From an uncultured Flavobacteriales bacterium (GTDB lineage Bacteria; Bacteroidota; Bacteroidia; Flavobacteriales_D; Sanyastnellaceae): 11,493 nucleotides of DNA. Positions 1 to 6,752 of the stretch are shown in pieces (positions within the stretch are counted from its first letter, which is position 1; the number at the start of each line of letters is the position of its first letter). The DNA lies in the NCBI GenBank assembly GCA_913057815.1, contig CAJXOV010000027.1, forward strand, positions 1 through 11,493, in the 5' to 3' direction. Made by a program: the position numbers and the translations under genes. The notes beneath the pieces are model-generated. The model made no database searches, was not told where the DNA came from, and saw only the letters and a program-made list of their open reading frames with translations.

Positions 1-1
1 G

Positions 2-127
2 GCACATACCACCATTTGTTTGATGTGTAATTGGATGAAAACATCTCCCAATTTGGGCCATTCCGTTTTTAGCAAAACAGGAAGTGTTAATTTGGCCAAG
101 TTTGAAAAACAAGTCTTTGGTGGATAA
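2..127 (+). CDS. Possible 3' end of an upstream gene (partial, unrecognised)
   Basis: One frame stays open from the left edge for 41 codons and ends in TAA at 125-127. The other two plus frames are broken by stops early. The peptide begins AHTTICLMCNWMKTSP and ends NLAKFEKQVFGG. It reads like a plausible protein tail but I do not recognise it. An open run of this length is not rare by chance, so this is a weak call. The bases to the left of the window would settle it. Confidence 0.25.
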   Translation, partial: AHTTICLMCNWMKTSPNLGHSVFSKTGSVNLAKFEKQVFGG

Positions 128-134
128 AAATGAA

Positions 135-146
135 GCGTTGCAACGC
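135..146. promoter_or_regulatory. Perfect 12-bp palindrome upstream of cydA
   Basis: GCGTTG followed by CAACGC is a perfect inverted repeat without a spacer. It overlaps a second perfect palindrome, AACGCGTT, at 142-149. It lies about 115 bases upstream of the cydA start, just after the stop of the possible upstream reading frame. It could be a protein-binding site. It has no spacer loop and no T-run, so it is not an intrinsic terminator. I know of no regulator for this exact motif. Confidence 0.25.
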
Positions 147-219
147 GTTAAATAAATAGCCCTGAAAAGAGAGATTTAAATGATAATTATTGGGCTAATA
201 AACTGAGGATATTCGTAAC

Positions 220-246
220 TTGGATCACACAAAAAGATTAACTTTT
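220..246 (+). promoter_or_regulatory. Candidate cydA promoter
   Basis: TAACTTTT at 239-246 matches the Bacteroidota -7 consensus TAnnTTTG except for the last base. A TTG at 220-222 could serve as the -33 element, but the 16-base spacer is slightly short. Transcription would start near 253, leaving a leader of about 10 bases before the ATG at 264. No clear FNR-type or ArcA-type operator was seen. Confidence 0.3.
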
Positions 247-263
247 TAAGTACGTTTACTCTC

Positions 264-1595
264 ATGGAAGACTTGTTACTCTACGATCGGCTTCAATTCG
301 CATTCACTATTACTTTCCATTATATTTTCCCTCAGTTGACTATGGGATTGTCATTATTGATCGTCTTTTTCAAGTGGCGTTTTCTCAGGAATAAAAAGGA
401 AGAATACAATGACGCGGCCAAGTTTTTCATGAAAATATTTGCCGTTAATTTTACCATGGGTGTAGTAACCGGAATACCCATGGAATTTCAATTCGGAACC
501 AATTGGGCTAAATTTTCAGAACTCACCGGAGGGATCATTGGACAAACCTTAGCCATGGAAGGAATGTTTTCGTTTTTCCTAGAATCCTCCTTTTTAGTGC
601 TTTTTATATTCGGAGAGAAACTAATGGGTCAAAGATTACATCTATTGACTGCATTTTTGGTTTTCCTGGGCTCCTGGGCCAGCGGATATTTTATACTGGC
701 TACCAATGCTTGGATGCAACATCCGGTAGGCTATGAAATCCTAGATAACGGAAAGTTCGTTTTGGAGAATTTTTCATCTCTGTTTAGCAATCCTTGGCTC
801 ATTCCCGCTTTTTTACACAATCAAATGGCCTCAGTAGTCACCTCTTCATTCGTGGTGGCGGGAATAGGAGCGTTTTACGTTTTGAGAAATAAAAACGTGG
901 AGTTTGGTCAGCTTTTTCTTAAAACAGGAGTAGCATTCGGATTAGCATCTAGTCTATTAGTAGCTTTTCCTACAGGAGACTGGAATGCCAAGAATGTGGC
1001 TAAATATCAGCCCGCAGCCTTTGCGGCTATGGAGGGGATATTTGAAACAGAAGAGGCCGGAGCTGAAATAGTGCTGGTAGGCCAACCAAACATGGTAGAA
1101 AAGAAGTTGGATAATAAAATAGCTGTCCCTAACATTTTAAGTTTTCTAACTTATCAGGATTGGGATACTCAGATTCCCGGGATGGACCAATTTGAGGAAG
1201 AAGAACTTCCAGATAATATTTCGGCTTTATATTACTCATATCACATTATGGTAGGGCTGGGCACTATATTTATCGGAGTTATGAGCTTGGCAGGATTTCT
1301 ACTATGGAGAAGAAAGCTTCATATGACCAAAGCCGTATTGTGGTCTCTTATGATGTTAGTTCCTTTTCCGTACATAGCCAACATTACTGGGTGGTATGTA
1401 GCAGAGTTAGGCAGACAGCCTTACTTGGTTTATGGATTATTAAAAACCAGCGAGGGGATCTCACCCACTGTTTCGGCTGGAAACACATTGTTTACTCTAT
1501 TAGGATTTATAGGCCTATACATTCTGCTAGGTCTTCTCTTCCTGGTTATAGTAGGTAAGATTATTAACGAAGGACCTAAGAAGTTATCTCACTAA
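264..1595 (+). CDS. cydA: Cytochrome bd quinol oxidase subunit I
   Basis: This is the haem-bearing subunit of the cytochrome bd terminal oxidase. It oxidises quinol and reduces O2 to water at the inner membrane, usually at low oxygen. At 443 aa it lacks the long Q-loop insert of the 522-aa E. coli protein. The start is supported by H19, which falls at exactly the E. coli position of the high-spin haem ligand. H185 and M329 (in HIMVGLG) correspond to the b558 ligands H186 and M393. E99 and E107 of the proton-channel/haem region, E257 of the Q-loop and E381-GRQPY (381-387) are present. By my alignment the Q-loop lysine K252 is alanine (AAFAAMEG, 251-258). H327 replaces the arginine that E. coli has just before IMVG. 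cydB follows after 3 bases, so the two are co-transcribed. Confidence 0.97.
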   Translation: MEDLLLYDRLQFAFTITFHYIFPQLTMGLSLLIVFFKWRFLRNKKEEYNDAAKFFMKIFAVNFTMGVVTGIPMEFQFGTNWAKFSELTGGIIGQTLAMEGMFSFFLESSFLVLFIFGEKLMGQRLHLLTAFLVFLGSWASGYFILATNAWMQHPVGYEILDNGKFVLENFSSLFSNPWLIPAFLHNQMASVVTSSFVVAGIGAFYVLRNKNVEFGQLFLKTGVAFGLASSLLVAFPTGDWNAKNVAKYQPAAFAAMEGIFETEEAGAEIVLVGQPNMVEKKLDNKIAVPNILSFLTYQDWDTQIPGMDQFEEEELPDNISALYYSYHIMVGLGTIFIGVMSLAGFLLWRRKLHMTKAVLWSLMMLVPFPYIANITGWYVAELGRQPYLVYGLLKTSEGISPTVSAGNTLFTLLGFIGLYILLGLLFLVIVGKIINEGPKKLSH

Positions 1596-1598
1596 GTC

Positions 1599-2672
1599 AT
1601 GGAAATATTTTGGTACATAATTATCGCTATAATTCTAGTCATGTTTTTCATCCTAGATGGATATGATTTCGGGACTGGAATAATCCACTTATTCTTTGCC
1701 CGAGAAGAAAAAGACAAAGAAATCATAGCTAAGTCGGCCGGGTTATTTTGGGACTCCAATGAAGTTTGGCTAGTAGCAGGTGGAGGCATGCTATTTATGG
1801 CTTTTCCTACTTTCTATGCATCTGTATTTAGTGGGTTTTATCTGCCATTGATTATGGTCTTATGGCTTATCATATTTAGGGCTATAGGACTGGAGTTTAG
1901 AAGCCAATTCCCTTACCAAATGTGGAAAGACATTTGGGATAAAGCTTTTGGGGTTTCTAGTTTATTATTAGCGTTATTCTTTGGTATGGCCTTGGGAAAC
2001 ATAGTCAGAGGTGTAAATTTGGGAGGTGTAGAAAATGGAGAATCACTTTACGAAGCACATTATTTTTTCTTACCTCTTTGGGACTCTAGTTTCAGCCCAT
2101 TATCTGATCATCCGGGAGTCATAGATTGGTTTACCTTGATTATAGGACTGATTAGTGTTGTAGTTTTAGCTATTCATGGAGCTAATTGGGTGATACTAAA
2201 GACCAACTCTTCCATAAATAAAAAACTAAAAACTATAATTTTCAGACTGAATATTTCTTTAGTGATTCTTACTATCATTTCTCTGGCAGCATGGAAGACG
2301 ATCAACCCTGACGCTTTGGACAATTTTGTTCAAACTCCTTGGCTTATGGTATTTCCACTCATATATTTTTCAGGAATCAGTGGGCTGTTTTTTATTAAAA
2401 AATTAAAAAAGGACATCTACGGATTTGTGTTATCTACCATGTTGGTCTTGGGTGGAATCACAGCTTCACTGGCTTCATTGTTTCCTGTGATTCTTCCTTC
2501 TACAAACAGCGTAAATGGGCCGCTTACTTTGTTTAATACAGCCACCGAAGAATATGGACTCTCAGTAGCTCTAGGATGGGGAATAGTTGGTTTCATTCTG
2601 TTATTCGTCTATATGATCATTCAAAAACGTCTTATGGCAGGTAAAATTGACCACATGGATTATGGCCATTAA
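1599..2672 (+). CDS. cydB: Cytochrome bd quinol oxidase subunit II
   Basis: CydB is the second core subunit of cytochrome bd. It pairs with CydA as a pseudo-symmetric membrane partner and carries a proton pathway, without binding haem itself in the E. coli enzyme. The 357-aa length is typical. Hallmarks are DGYDFG at 20-25 directly after the first membrane helix, and GLFWDSNEVWLVAGGG at about 48-63 followed by the MAFPTFYASVFSG helix. About eight to nine hydrophobic helices are spread over the chain, as expected. The ATG lies 3 bases after the cydA stop, with no room for a separate promoter, which implies translational coupling. A small membrane protein gene follows after 12 bases. Accessory subunits CydX and the transporter CydDC are not seen in this window. 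Confidence 0.97.
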   Translation: MEIFWYIIIAIILVMFFILDGYDFGTGIIHLFFAREEKDKEIIAKSAGLFWDSNEVWLVAGGGMLFMAFPTFYASVFSGFYLPLIMVLWLIIFRAIGLEFRSQFPYQMWKDIWDKAFGVSSLLLALFFGMALGNIVRGVNLGGVENGESLYEAHYFFLPLWDSSFSPLSDHPGVIDWFTLIIGLISVVVLAIHGANWVILKTNSSINKKLKTIIFRLNISLVILTIISLAAWKTINPDALDNFVQTPWLMVFPLIYFSGISGLFFIKKLKKDIYGFVLSTMLVLGGITASLASLFPVILPSTNSVNGPLTLFNTATEEYGLSVALGWGIVGFILLFVYMIIQKRLMAGKIDHMDYGH

Positions 2673-2684
2673 AACATTTTCAAA

Positions 2685-2999
2685 TTGACAGCTACTAGTA
2701 TCTCTCTGCTCAGCATCATTCTTGGAATTATAGGTGGAAATGTCAGCGGAAAACTATATCCAAAATTCTCGTTTGGATTCATTGGAAACACCATAGCGGG
2801 AGTGTTTGGTAGCATATTTATTATAAAACTATTCGGGAGACTTGGATTTAACCCACAATCGATTATGGCTTCAGGAGAAGTTGATGTTTATCTACTTTCC
2901 ATCAATTTATTGATTTCCTTTTTAAGCGGAGGTTTAGCTATAATTATAGCGACTAAGTTAAAAGCTAAAATGAATTCTAAGAAAGATCAGGATATTTAG
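2685..2999 (+). CDS. Small three-helix membrane protein downstream of cydB (TTG start)
   Basis: A 104-aa, very hydrophobic protein with likely membrane segments at about 5-22, 28-50 and 69-92 and a charged, lysine-rich tail (KLKAKMNSKKDQDI). The glycine-rich GIIGGNVSGKL...FGFIGNTIAGVFGS pattern recalls small glycine-rich membrane proteins of the GlsB/YeaQ/YmgE kind, but this one is longer and I would not assign it firmly. The start is an inferred TTG. There is no ATG near the N-terminus in this frame, and the TTG places the reading frame 12 bases after cydB. That spacing and strand suggest it belongs to the cyd operon, so it might assist or accompany the oxidase. It is too long and has too many membrane segments to be a CydX-type subunit. 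Its function is unknown. Confidence 0.7.
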   Translation: MTATSISLLSIILGIIGGNVSGKLYPKFSFGFIGNTIAGVFGSIFIIKLFGRLGFNPQSIMASGEVDVYLLSINLLISFLSGGLAIIIATKLKAKMNSKKDQDI

Positions 3000-3041
3000 A
3001 GCAACTGCGTTATTTCGTCCTCTGATGATTAATACCGAATA

Positions 3042-3539
3042 TCACTTCTTCCCTGGAACTAGTTTTTTAAGAAGAATCCAAAGCGCCTCACTAGCTGGAA
3101 CTCCACCTTTTTCCATTTCTAGAAAAACTTCCTTGGAACGCTCTTCTTTGAATGATTTTTTACCAGTAAAAACCTCTGTTTTCATTCCATCTAATGTTAC
3201 TTTTCCAGAGGCTAACATGTCGTTAAATCTTGGAGAAGTAAAGCTGTACTTTGAGTCTTCTGGTAATTTAAATGCGATCATTTCTGCAGTTTCATCAGAG
3301 AAAAACATCACTTGCCAATGATGATCCTTCTTCACCTCCAAGCATTTAATTAGCGCTAGAGATTTTTCATAAACGATGTCAGAAAATAATTCTATAACCC
3401 CATGACAGCGGTCTGGTTCATCAGAAATCATCTTCTGCCAGTCGGGTGCAGTGATGCTTTGCGAAGCTAAAAAGTCAATAAAATCTTTCTTTAACTCCGT
3501 AAGTTCTGCGTTGGATAATCGTTTGTACTTCAGTGCCAT
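3042..3539 (-). CDS. DUF6495-like cytosolic protein, co-translated with aspS
   Basis: A soluble 165-aa protein with no signal peptide or membrane segment. It begins [20 protein letters not shown] and contains FIDFLASQSITAPDW at about 21-35. That N-terminus resembles DUF6495 proteins of Bacteroidota as I remember them; the family name should be checked. It is rich in charged residues and has a lysine-rich C-terminal third. No catalytic motif was recognised and the function is unknown. Its start codon overlaps the aspS stop by one base (TAATG), so translation is probably coupled to AspRS production. On the other side it converges with the cyd operon, with 42 bases between the stops and no hairpin terminator visible there. 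Confidence 0.85.
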   Translation of the reverse strand: MALKYKRLSNAELTELKKDFIDFLASQSITAPDWQKMISDEPDRCHGVIELFSDIVYEKSLALIKCLEVKKDHHWQVMFFSDETAEMIAFKLPEDSKYSFTSPRFNDMLASGKVTLDGMKTEVFTGKKSFKEERSKEVFLEMEKGGVPASEALWILLKKLVPGKK

Positions 3540-5302
3540 TATTCAGCTTTATCTTCAGGAGCTTTGGTGTCCAAGAATAATTCATCTAACTGCGCTCTGT
3601 CTATAGGAGACGGAGAATCTATCATTACATCTCTACCACTATTGTTCTTAGGGAATGCTATGAAATCACGGATAGAATCACTTCCTCCGAACAGAGAACA
3701 AAGTCTATCAAATCCTAACGCTAATCCACCGTGTGGAGGCGCACCATATTCGAATGCGTTTAGTAAGAATCCAAATTGTGCCTGAGCTTCCTCTTTAGTG
3801 AACCCTAACAGGTCGAACATTCTACTCTGAATGTCTCTGTCATGAATTCTAATAGAACCACCACCTATTTCTACACCGTTAATCACCATGTCATAAGCAT
3901 TGGCCTTTACTTCACCTGGCTTAGTCTCTAAGATATCCATGTGCTCCGGCTTAGGGCTCGTGAACGGGTGGTGCATAGCATGGTAACGCTCAGTATCTTC
4001 ATCCCATTCTAAAAGCGGGAAATCAAGTACCCAAAGAGGCTTAAAGTTATTCGGATCTCTTAACCCAAGGTCAGATCCCATCTTCAGACGAAGCTCGTTC
4101 ATCTGTTTTCTAGTCTTATCTAAATCACCGCTTAATAGAAGAAGTAAATCTCCCGGTTTAGCGTTGCAATGGCTAGCCCATGCAGCAAGTGCTTCTTGAT
4201 CGAAGAATTTATCTACAGAAGACTTAAATGTTCCATCTTCATTGCATTTGCAATAAACCAATCCTTTAGCTCCTACTTGTGGTCGCTTTACGAAGTCAGT
4301 TAATGCATCCAGTTGTTTTCTAGTGTAAATAGCAGCGTCATCTACCTTAATTCCAATAATCGCTTCCTGAGAATCGAATACTTGGAACCCTTTGTTTTTA
4401 GCTACAGGAGCCATATCTACGAATTCCATTTCGAAACGAATATCCGGCTTATCAGAACCGTACATTCTCATGGCATCATCATAATACATTCTTGGAAACT
4501 CTCCTGGATCTAGTTCTTTCACCTCTCTAAAAAGGTGTCTTACCATTCCTTCGAATGTATTCAGTACATCTTCCTGCTCTACGAAAGCCATTTCACAATC
4601 TATCTGTGTGAATTCCGGCTGTCGATCTGCTCTTAAATCCTCATCTCTAAAGCACTTTACTATCTGGTAGTAACGGTCGTAACCACTTACCATTAATAAC
4701 TGCTTAAATGTTTGAGGCGACTGAGGAAGGGCGTAAAACTGCCCTGGATTCATTCTAGATGGCACCACGAAATCTCGCGCTCCCTCTGGAGTAGATTTTA
4801 TCAAGTATGGAGTCTCTATCTCGAAAAACTCTATGCTGTCTAAGTATTTTCTAGTCTCTATAGAAAGTCTGTTTCTAAGTGCTAGATTCTTCATTACAGG
4901 ATTTCTTCTTAGATCCAAGTAACGGTATTTCATTCTAATGTCTTCACCACCATCCGTCTCATCTTCTATAGTGAATGGAGGAGTTTTACTAGCGTTAAGA
5001 AGCTCCAGTTCTGTTACTTCTATTTCTATATCACCAGTAGCTATTTGGCCGTTTTTAGAACTACGCTCTATAACCTTTCCAGTAACTTTTATAACGAATT
5101 CTCTTCCAAGTTTTCTAGCCGCTTCGCAAAGGGTAGCATTGGTATCCATATTGAACGCCAACTGAGTAATTCCATATCTGTCTCTAAGGTCGACAAAAGT
5201 CATTCCCCCTAAATCTCTAGATTTTTGTACCCATCCTGAAAGGGTAACCATTTCATTTACATGGCTGATTCTTAACTCTCCACAACGGTGCGATCTGTGC
5301 AT
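3539..5302 (-). CDS. aspS: Aspartate--tRNA ligase
   Basis: A class IIb aminoacyl-tRNA synthetase that attaches aspartate to tRNA-Asp in the cytosol using ATP. The 587-aa length is that of the bacterial type, which carries the extra GAD-type insertion between motifs 2 and 3. The N-terminal OB-fold anticodon-binding domain covers about 1-100 ([20 protein letters not shown]). Motif 2 is [18 protein letters not shown] at 218-235. Motif 3 is GLALGFDRL at 526-534, with catalytic R533. Residues L31 and K83 are those I associate with discriminating enzymes, whereas non-discriminating ones such as that of Pseudomonas aeruginosa carry H31 and glycine in that second region. This suggests that it charges tRNA-Asp only; that part is inference. 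The gene has its own candidate promoter, and the DUF6495-like gene follows in a one-base overlap. Confidence 0.97.
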   Translation of the reverse strand: MHRSHRCGELRISHVNEMVTLSGWVQKSRDLGGMTFVDLRDRYGITQLAFNMDTNATLCEAARKLGREFVIKVTGKVIERSSKNGQIATGDIEIEVTELELLNASKTPPFTIEDETDGGEDIRMKYRYLDLRRNPVMKNLALRNRLSIETRKYLDSIEFFEIETPYLIKSTPEGARDFVVPSRMNPGQFYALPQSPQTFKQLLMVSGYDRYYQIVKCFRDEDLRADRQPEFTQIDCEMAFVEQEDVLNTFEGMVRHLFREVKELDPGEFPRMYYDDAMRMYGSDKPDIRFEMEFVDMAPVAKNKGFQVFDSQEAIIGIKVDDAAIYTRKQLDALTDFVKRPQVGAKGLVYCKCNEDGTFKSSVDKFFDQEALAAWASHCNAKPGDLLLLLSGDLDKTRKQMNELRLKMGSDLGLRDPNNFKPLWVLDFPLLEWDEDTERYHAMHHPFTSPKPEHMDILETKPGEVKANAYDMVINGVEIGGGSIRIHDRDIQSRMFDLLGFTKEEAQAQFGFLLNAFEYGAPPHGGLALGFDRLCSLFGGSDSIRDFIAFPKNNSGRDVMIDSPSPIDRAQLDELFLDTKAPEDKAE

Positions 5303-5327
5303 TTTTCTTAGAATTTTTATTCGAGTG

Positions 5328-5335
5328 CAAAGATA
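5328..5335 (-). promoter_or_regulatory. Candidate -7 promoter box for aspS
   Basis: The minus strand reads TATCTTTG, an exact match to the Bacteroidota -7 consensus TAnnTTTG. It lies about 25 bases upstream of the aspS ATG, which would give a leader of roughly 20 bases. I did not find a good TTG -33 element at the usual distance, so the call rests on the -7 box and its position. Confidence 0.45.
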
Positions 5336-5383
5336 CGGTGTAATTAGCAGTTACGTTTCATGGTTTGGTTGATTTTAGAGAGA

Positions 5384-5395
5384 TAAGACGTCTTA
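5384..5395. promoter_or_regulatory. Perfect 12-bp palindrome between the 178-aa gene and aspS
   Basis: TAAGAC followed by GTCTTA is a perfect, spacer-free inverted repeat. It sits 5 bases beyond the stop of the minus-strand membrane protein gene and about 50 bases upstream of the aspS -7 box. It could be an operator. It lacks the loop and T-run of a terminator. No regulator is assigned. Confidence 0.2.
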
Positions 5396-5400
5396 ATCAT

Positions 5401-5937
5401 TTACTTTTTAAAAAATCGTTTCACAACTTGACACATGAATTTAATCGTTATAACTAATACAATTATCTCGAATCTTCCATGATACGATATATAGGAGTTA
5501 TTTGGCAAGAGGGAAGAGGACACAATGCATTGGAGTAAAATATTCAAAAGAAAATGAATTAAGCAATAAATGACAAAGACAATCACCAGCCATCTTAATT
5601 CGAAGCGTTGGACCGATTCCTTAGGGAAATGTCTGCTCCAAAGCCATGAAATCATAAAAACTCCCGTAACTCCTTTAAGAAATAAGTTCAGAATAGGATA
5701 TGGAAAATCGCATTCAAAACCCATAAAAGGCATCTGCACAAAAAATTCTGCTAGGCAGATTAATATTAATGTTCCTACAATCCTTCCAGCTTGATTAGTC
5801 CTATAAAGATTTGAAGCATAAATTATTGCTGCTGTTAATGGGCTGGTTAACAAACAACATATTAGAATAATAGCCTTGGACGCAAGCGGTTGTGCGCTTA
5901 GTTCAGATTCCAAGTAATTTTCTTCTAATGTTTTCAT
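5401..5937 (-). CDS. Unrecognised multi-pass membrane protein (178 aa)
   Basis: The hydrophobicity pattern predicts about five membrane segments (roughly 21-43, 52-72, 80-101, 115-139 and 156-173) after a short polar N-terminus, with a basic C-terminal tail (VVKRFFKK). The segment SPLTAAIIYASNLYR at about 32-46 recalls a pattern I have seen in many small uncharacterised membrane proteins of Bacteroidota (a glycine/proline/alanine-rich helix ending in a polar, basic turn). This is resemblance only. No enzyme or transporter motif was recognised. It is transcribed towards aspS, 98 bases away, and lies head to head with another membrane protein gene. The ATG is the first available start in an otherwise uninterrupted frame. 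Confidence 0.7.
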   Translation of the reverse strand: MKTLEENYLESELSAQPLASKAIILICCLLTSPLTAAIIYASNLYRTNQAGRIVGTLILICLAEFFVQMPFMGFECDFPYPILNLFLKGVTGVFMISWLWSRHFPKESVQRFELRWLVIVFVIYCLIHFLLNILLQCIVSSSLLPNNSYISYHGRFEIIVLVITIKFMCQVVKRFFKK

Positions 5938-5991
5938 GTCTATGACAAAAGTCGGATAATCTGAGTTAAGATGAAGTAAACTTGGTGAAGC

Positions 5992-5999
5992 TAAATTTG
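5992..5999 (+). promoter_or_regulatory. Candidate -7 promoter box for the 218-aa gene
   Basis: TAAATTTG is an exact match to the Bacteroidota -7 consensus TAnnTTTG. It lies 28 bases upstream of the ATG at 6028. No clear TTG was found at the expected -33 distance. The 90-base divergent gap (5938-6027) must also hold the start signal of the opposite gene, for which no good box was seen. Confidence 0.4.
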
Positions 6000-6027
6000 C
6001 TAATTTTAAAATCTTGAATCAATTTTA

Positions 6028-6684
6028 ATGGTTACAGTTTTAGCATCTCAAATTTTTATAGTCGTTATGCTAATGGCTTGCCTAATTGTGCTGTTTTTAG
6101 AGGTAATCAATCTCCTTTTTAGGAGAAATAAAACCAAACTCAATTACAGTTTGATTTTTTTAAAATGGTGTGGAATGCTATTTCTAATTATTCTCACTTT
6201 CTTTAGCACATGGAGCTTTTTAAACATTGGAGAAACTGCTCCATTTATAAGCGACATACCCTTCAATGCTAATTCTAGCAGGCACTTATTCTGGCTTTTT
6301 GATTTTCCTGTTCTAATAATTGGATTATTATTTTCCCAATTATTATGGTTTAAGTTTTTTAATAGCTCTAGAAAAGGAAAGATTATTTGGGCTTTGCTAG
6401 TTTTAATTCTGGCGTCAATGACTCCATTCATAAGTGCACTTTTCGTAGAGGATGCGGAGTGGTCAGCAAATGAAATCCAATCCCATTTACAACACAGAGA
6501 TGTTTCTATAAGTCAAGGTGAAAATCAAGCGGGAATTGTTTTAACCAGCTCAAGTAAACCATATGTCCCTGCTGTAATCATGTTTGTAATTGTTGCTTTA
6601 TTGGCTCTAATAATTACTAAAAAAATGGAATCCAAACCATCGCAATCAGTGAACCAACTCACCAAAAAGAATAACAATTGGTGA
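6028..6684 (+). CDS. Unrecognised multi-pass membrane protein (218 aa)
   Basis: About five membrane segments are predicted, at roughly 6-31, 41-62, 87-110, 118-139 and 179-197. A polar loop of about 40 residues (EDAEWSANEIQSHLQHRDVS and onward) lies between the last two. No family was recognised. It is divergent from the 178-aa membrane protein gene across 90 bases. The last eight codons and the stop (LTKKNNNW and TGA) lie inside the first copy of the palindromic repeat that precedes the ATPase gene. The native C-terminus may therefore have been altered when the repeat or the ATPase block arrived; that is inference. The reading frame is otherwise clean, and the start is supported by a -7 box at a suitable distance. 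Confidence 0.7.
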   Translation: MVTVLASQIFIVVMLMACLIVLFLEVINLLFRRNKTKLNYSLIFLKWCGMLFLIILTFFSTWSFLNIGETAPFISDIPFNANSSRHLFWLFDFPVLIIGLLFSQLLWFKFFNSSRKGKIIWALLVLILASMTPFISALFVEDAEWSANEIQSHLQHRDVSISQGENQAGIVLTSSSKPYVPAVIMFVIVALLALIITKKMESKPSQSVNQLTKKNNNW

Positions 6685-6738
6685 GTACATTCACCAAAAA
6701 GCATAACAATTGGTGAATTAATCCGTATATTTGGTGAA
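6659..6738. repeat. Two palindromic direct repeats plus a third half-site before the ATPase gene
   Basis: Copy 1 (6659-6684) is TCACCAA, a 12-base spacer, then TTGGTGA. Copy 2 (6690-6717) is TTCACCAA, a 12-base spacer, then TTGGTGAA. The spacers differ at one base only (AAAGAATAACAA and AAAGCATAACAA). A lone right half-site TTGGTGAA follows at 6731-6738. The right half-sites begin at 6678, 6710 and 6731, that is 32 and 21 bases apart, close to whole helical turns, so a bound protein would sit on one face. Copy 1 includes the upstream gene's stop codon. The third half-site overlaps the ATPase -7 box. An operator array is the simplest reading. A hairpin terminator is less likely for lack of a T-run. 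Confidence 0.8.
6726..6733 (+). promoter_or_regulatory. Candidate -7 promoter box for the AAA ATPase gene
   Basis: TATATTTG is an exact match to TAnnTTTG, 20 bases before the ATG at 6753. Its last three bases belong to the third TTGGTGAA half-site, and the preceding palindrome covers the -33 region. A protein bound to the repeats would therefore block this promoter. Confidence 0.45.
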
Positions 6739-6752
6739 AGATTGACTAGATA

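Noticed and set aside
2..127. End of a transposase gene at the left edge
   Set aside because: The 41 residues show no transposase motif and no terminal inverted repeat follows; left as an unrecognised possible gene end.
157..197. Inverted repeat TAGCCC / GGGCTA upstream of cydA as a terminator or riboswitch
   Set aside because: Six-base arms with a 29-base AT-rich loop and no T-run; too weak to support a structure.
1304..1558. An 84-codon open frame inside cydA
   Set aside because: It is out of frame within a clearly functional cydA and its peptide has no recognisable features.
3000..3041. Bidirectional terminator between the small membrane protein gene and the DUF6495-like gene
   Set aside because: No hairpin with adjacent T-runs was found in the 42-base gap.
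3025..3321. A 98-codon plus-strand open frame opposite the DUF6495-like gene
   Set aside because: It is antisense to a better-supported gene coupled to aspS and resembles no protein family.
6659..6717. Insertion sequence ends or a CRISPR-like pair of repeats
   Set aside because: No transposase is nearby, the copies are in direct orientation close together, and the sequence between them is only five bases; an operator array fits better.
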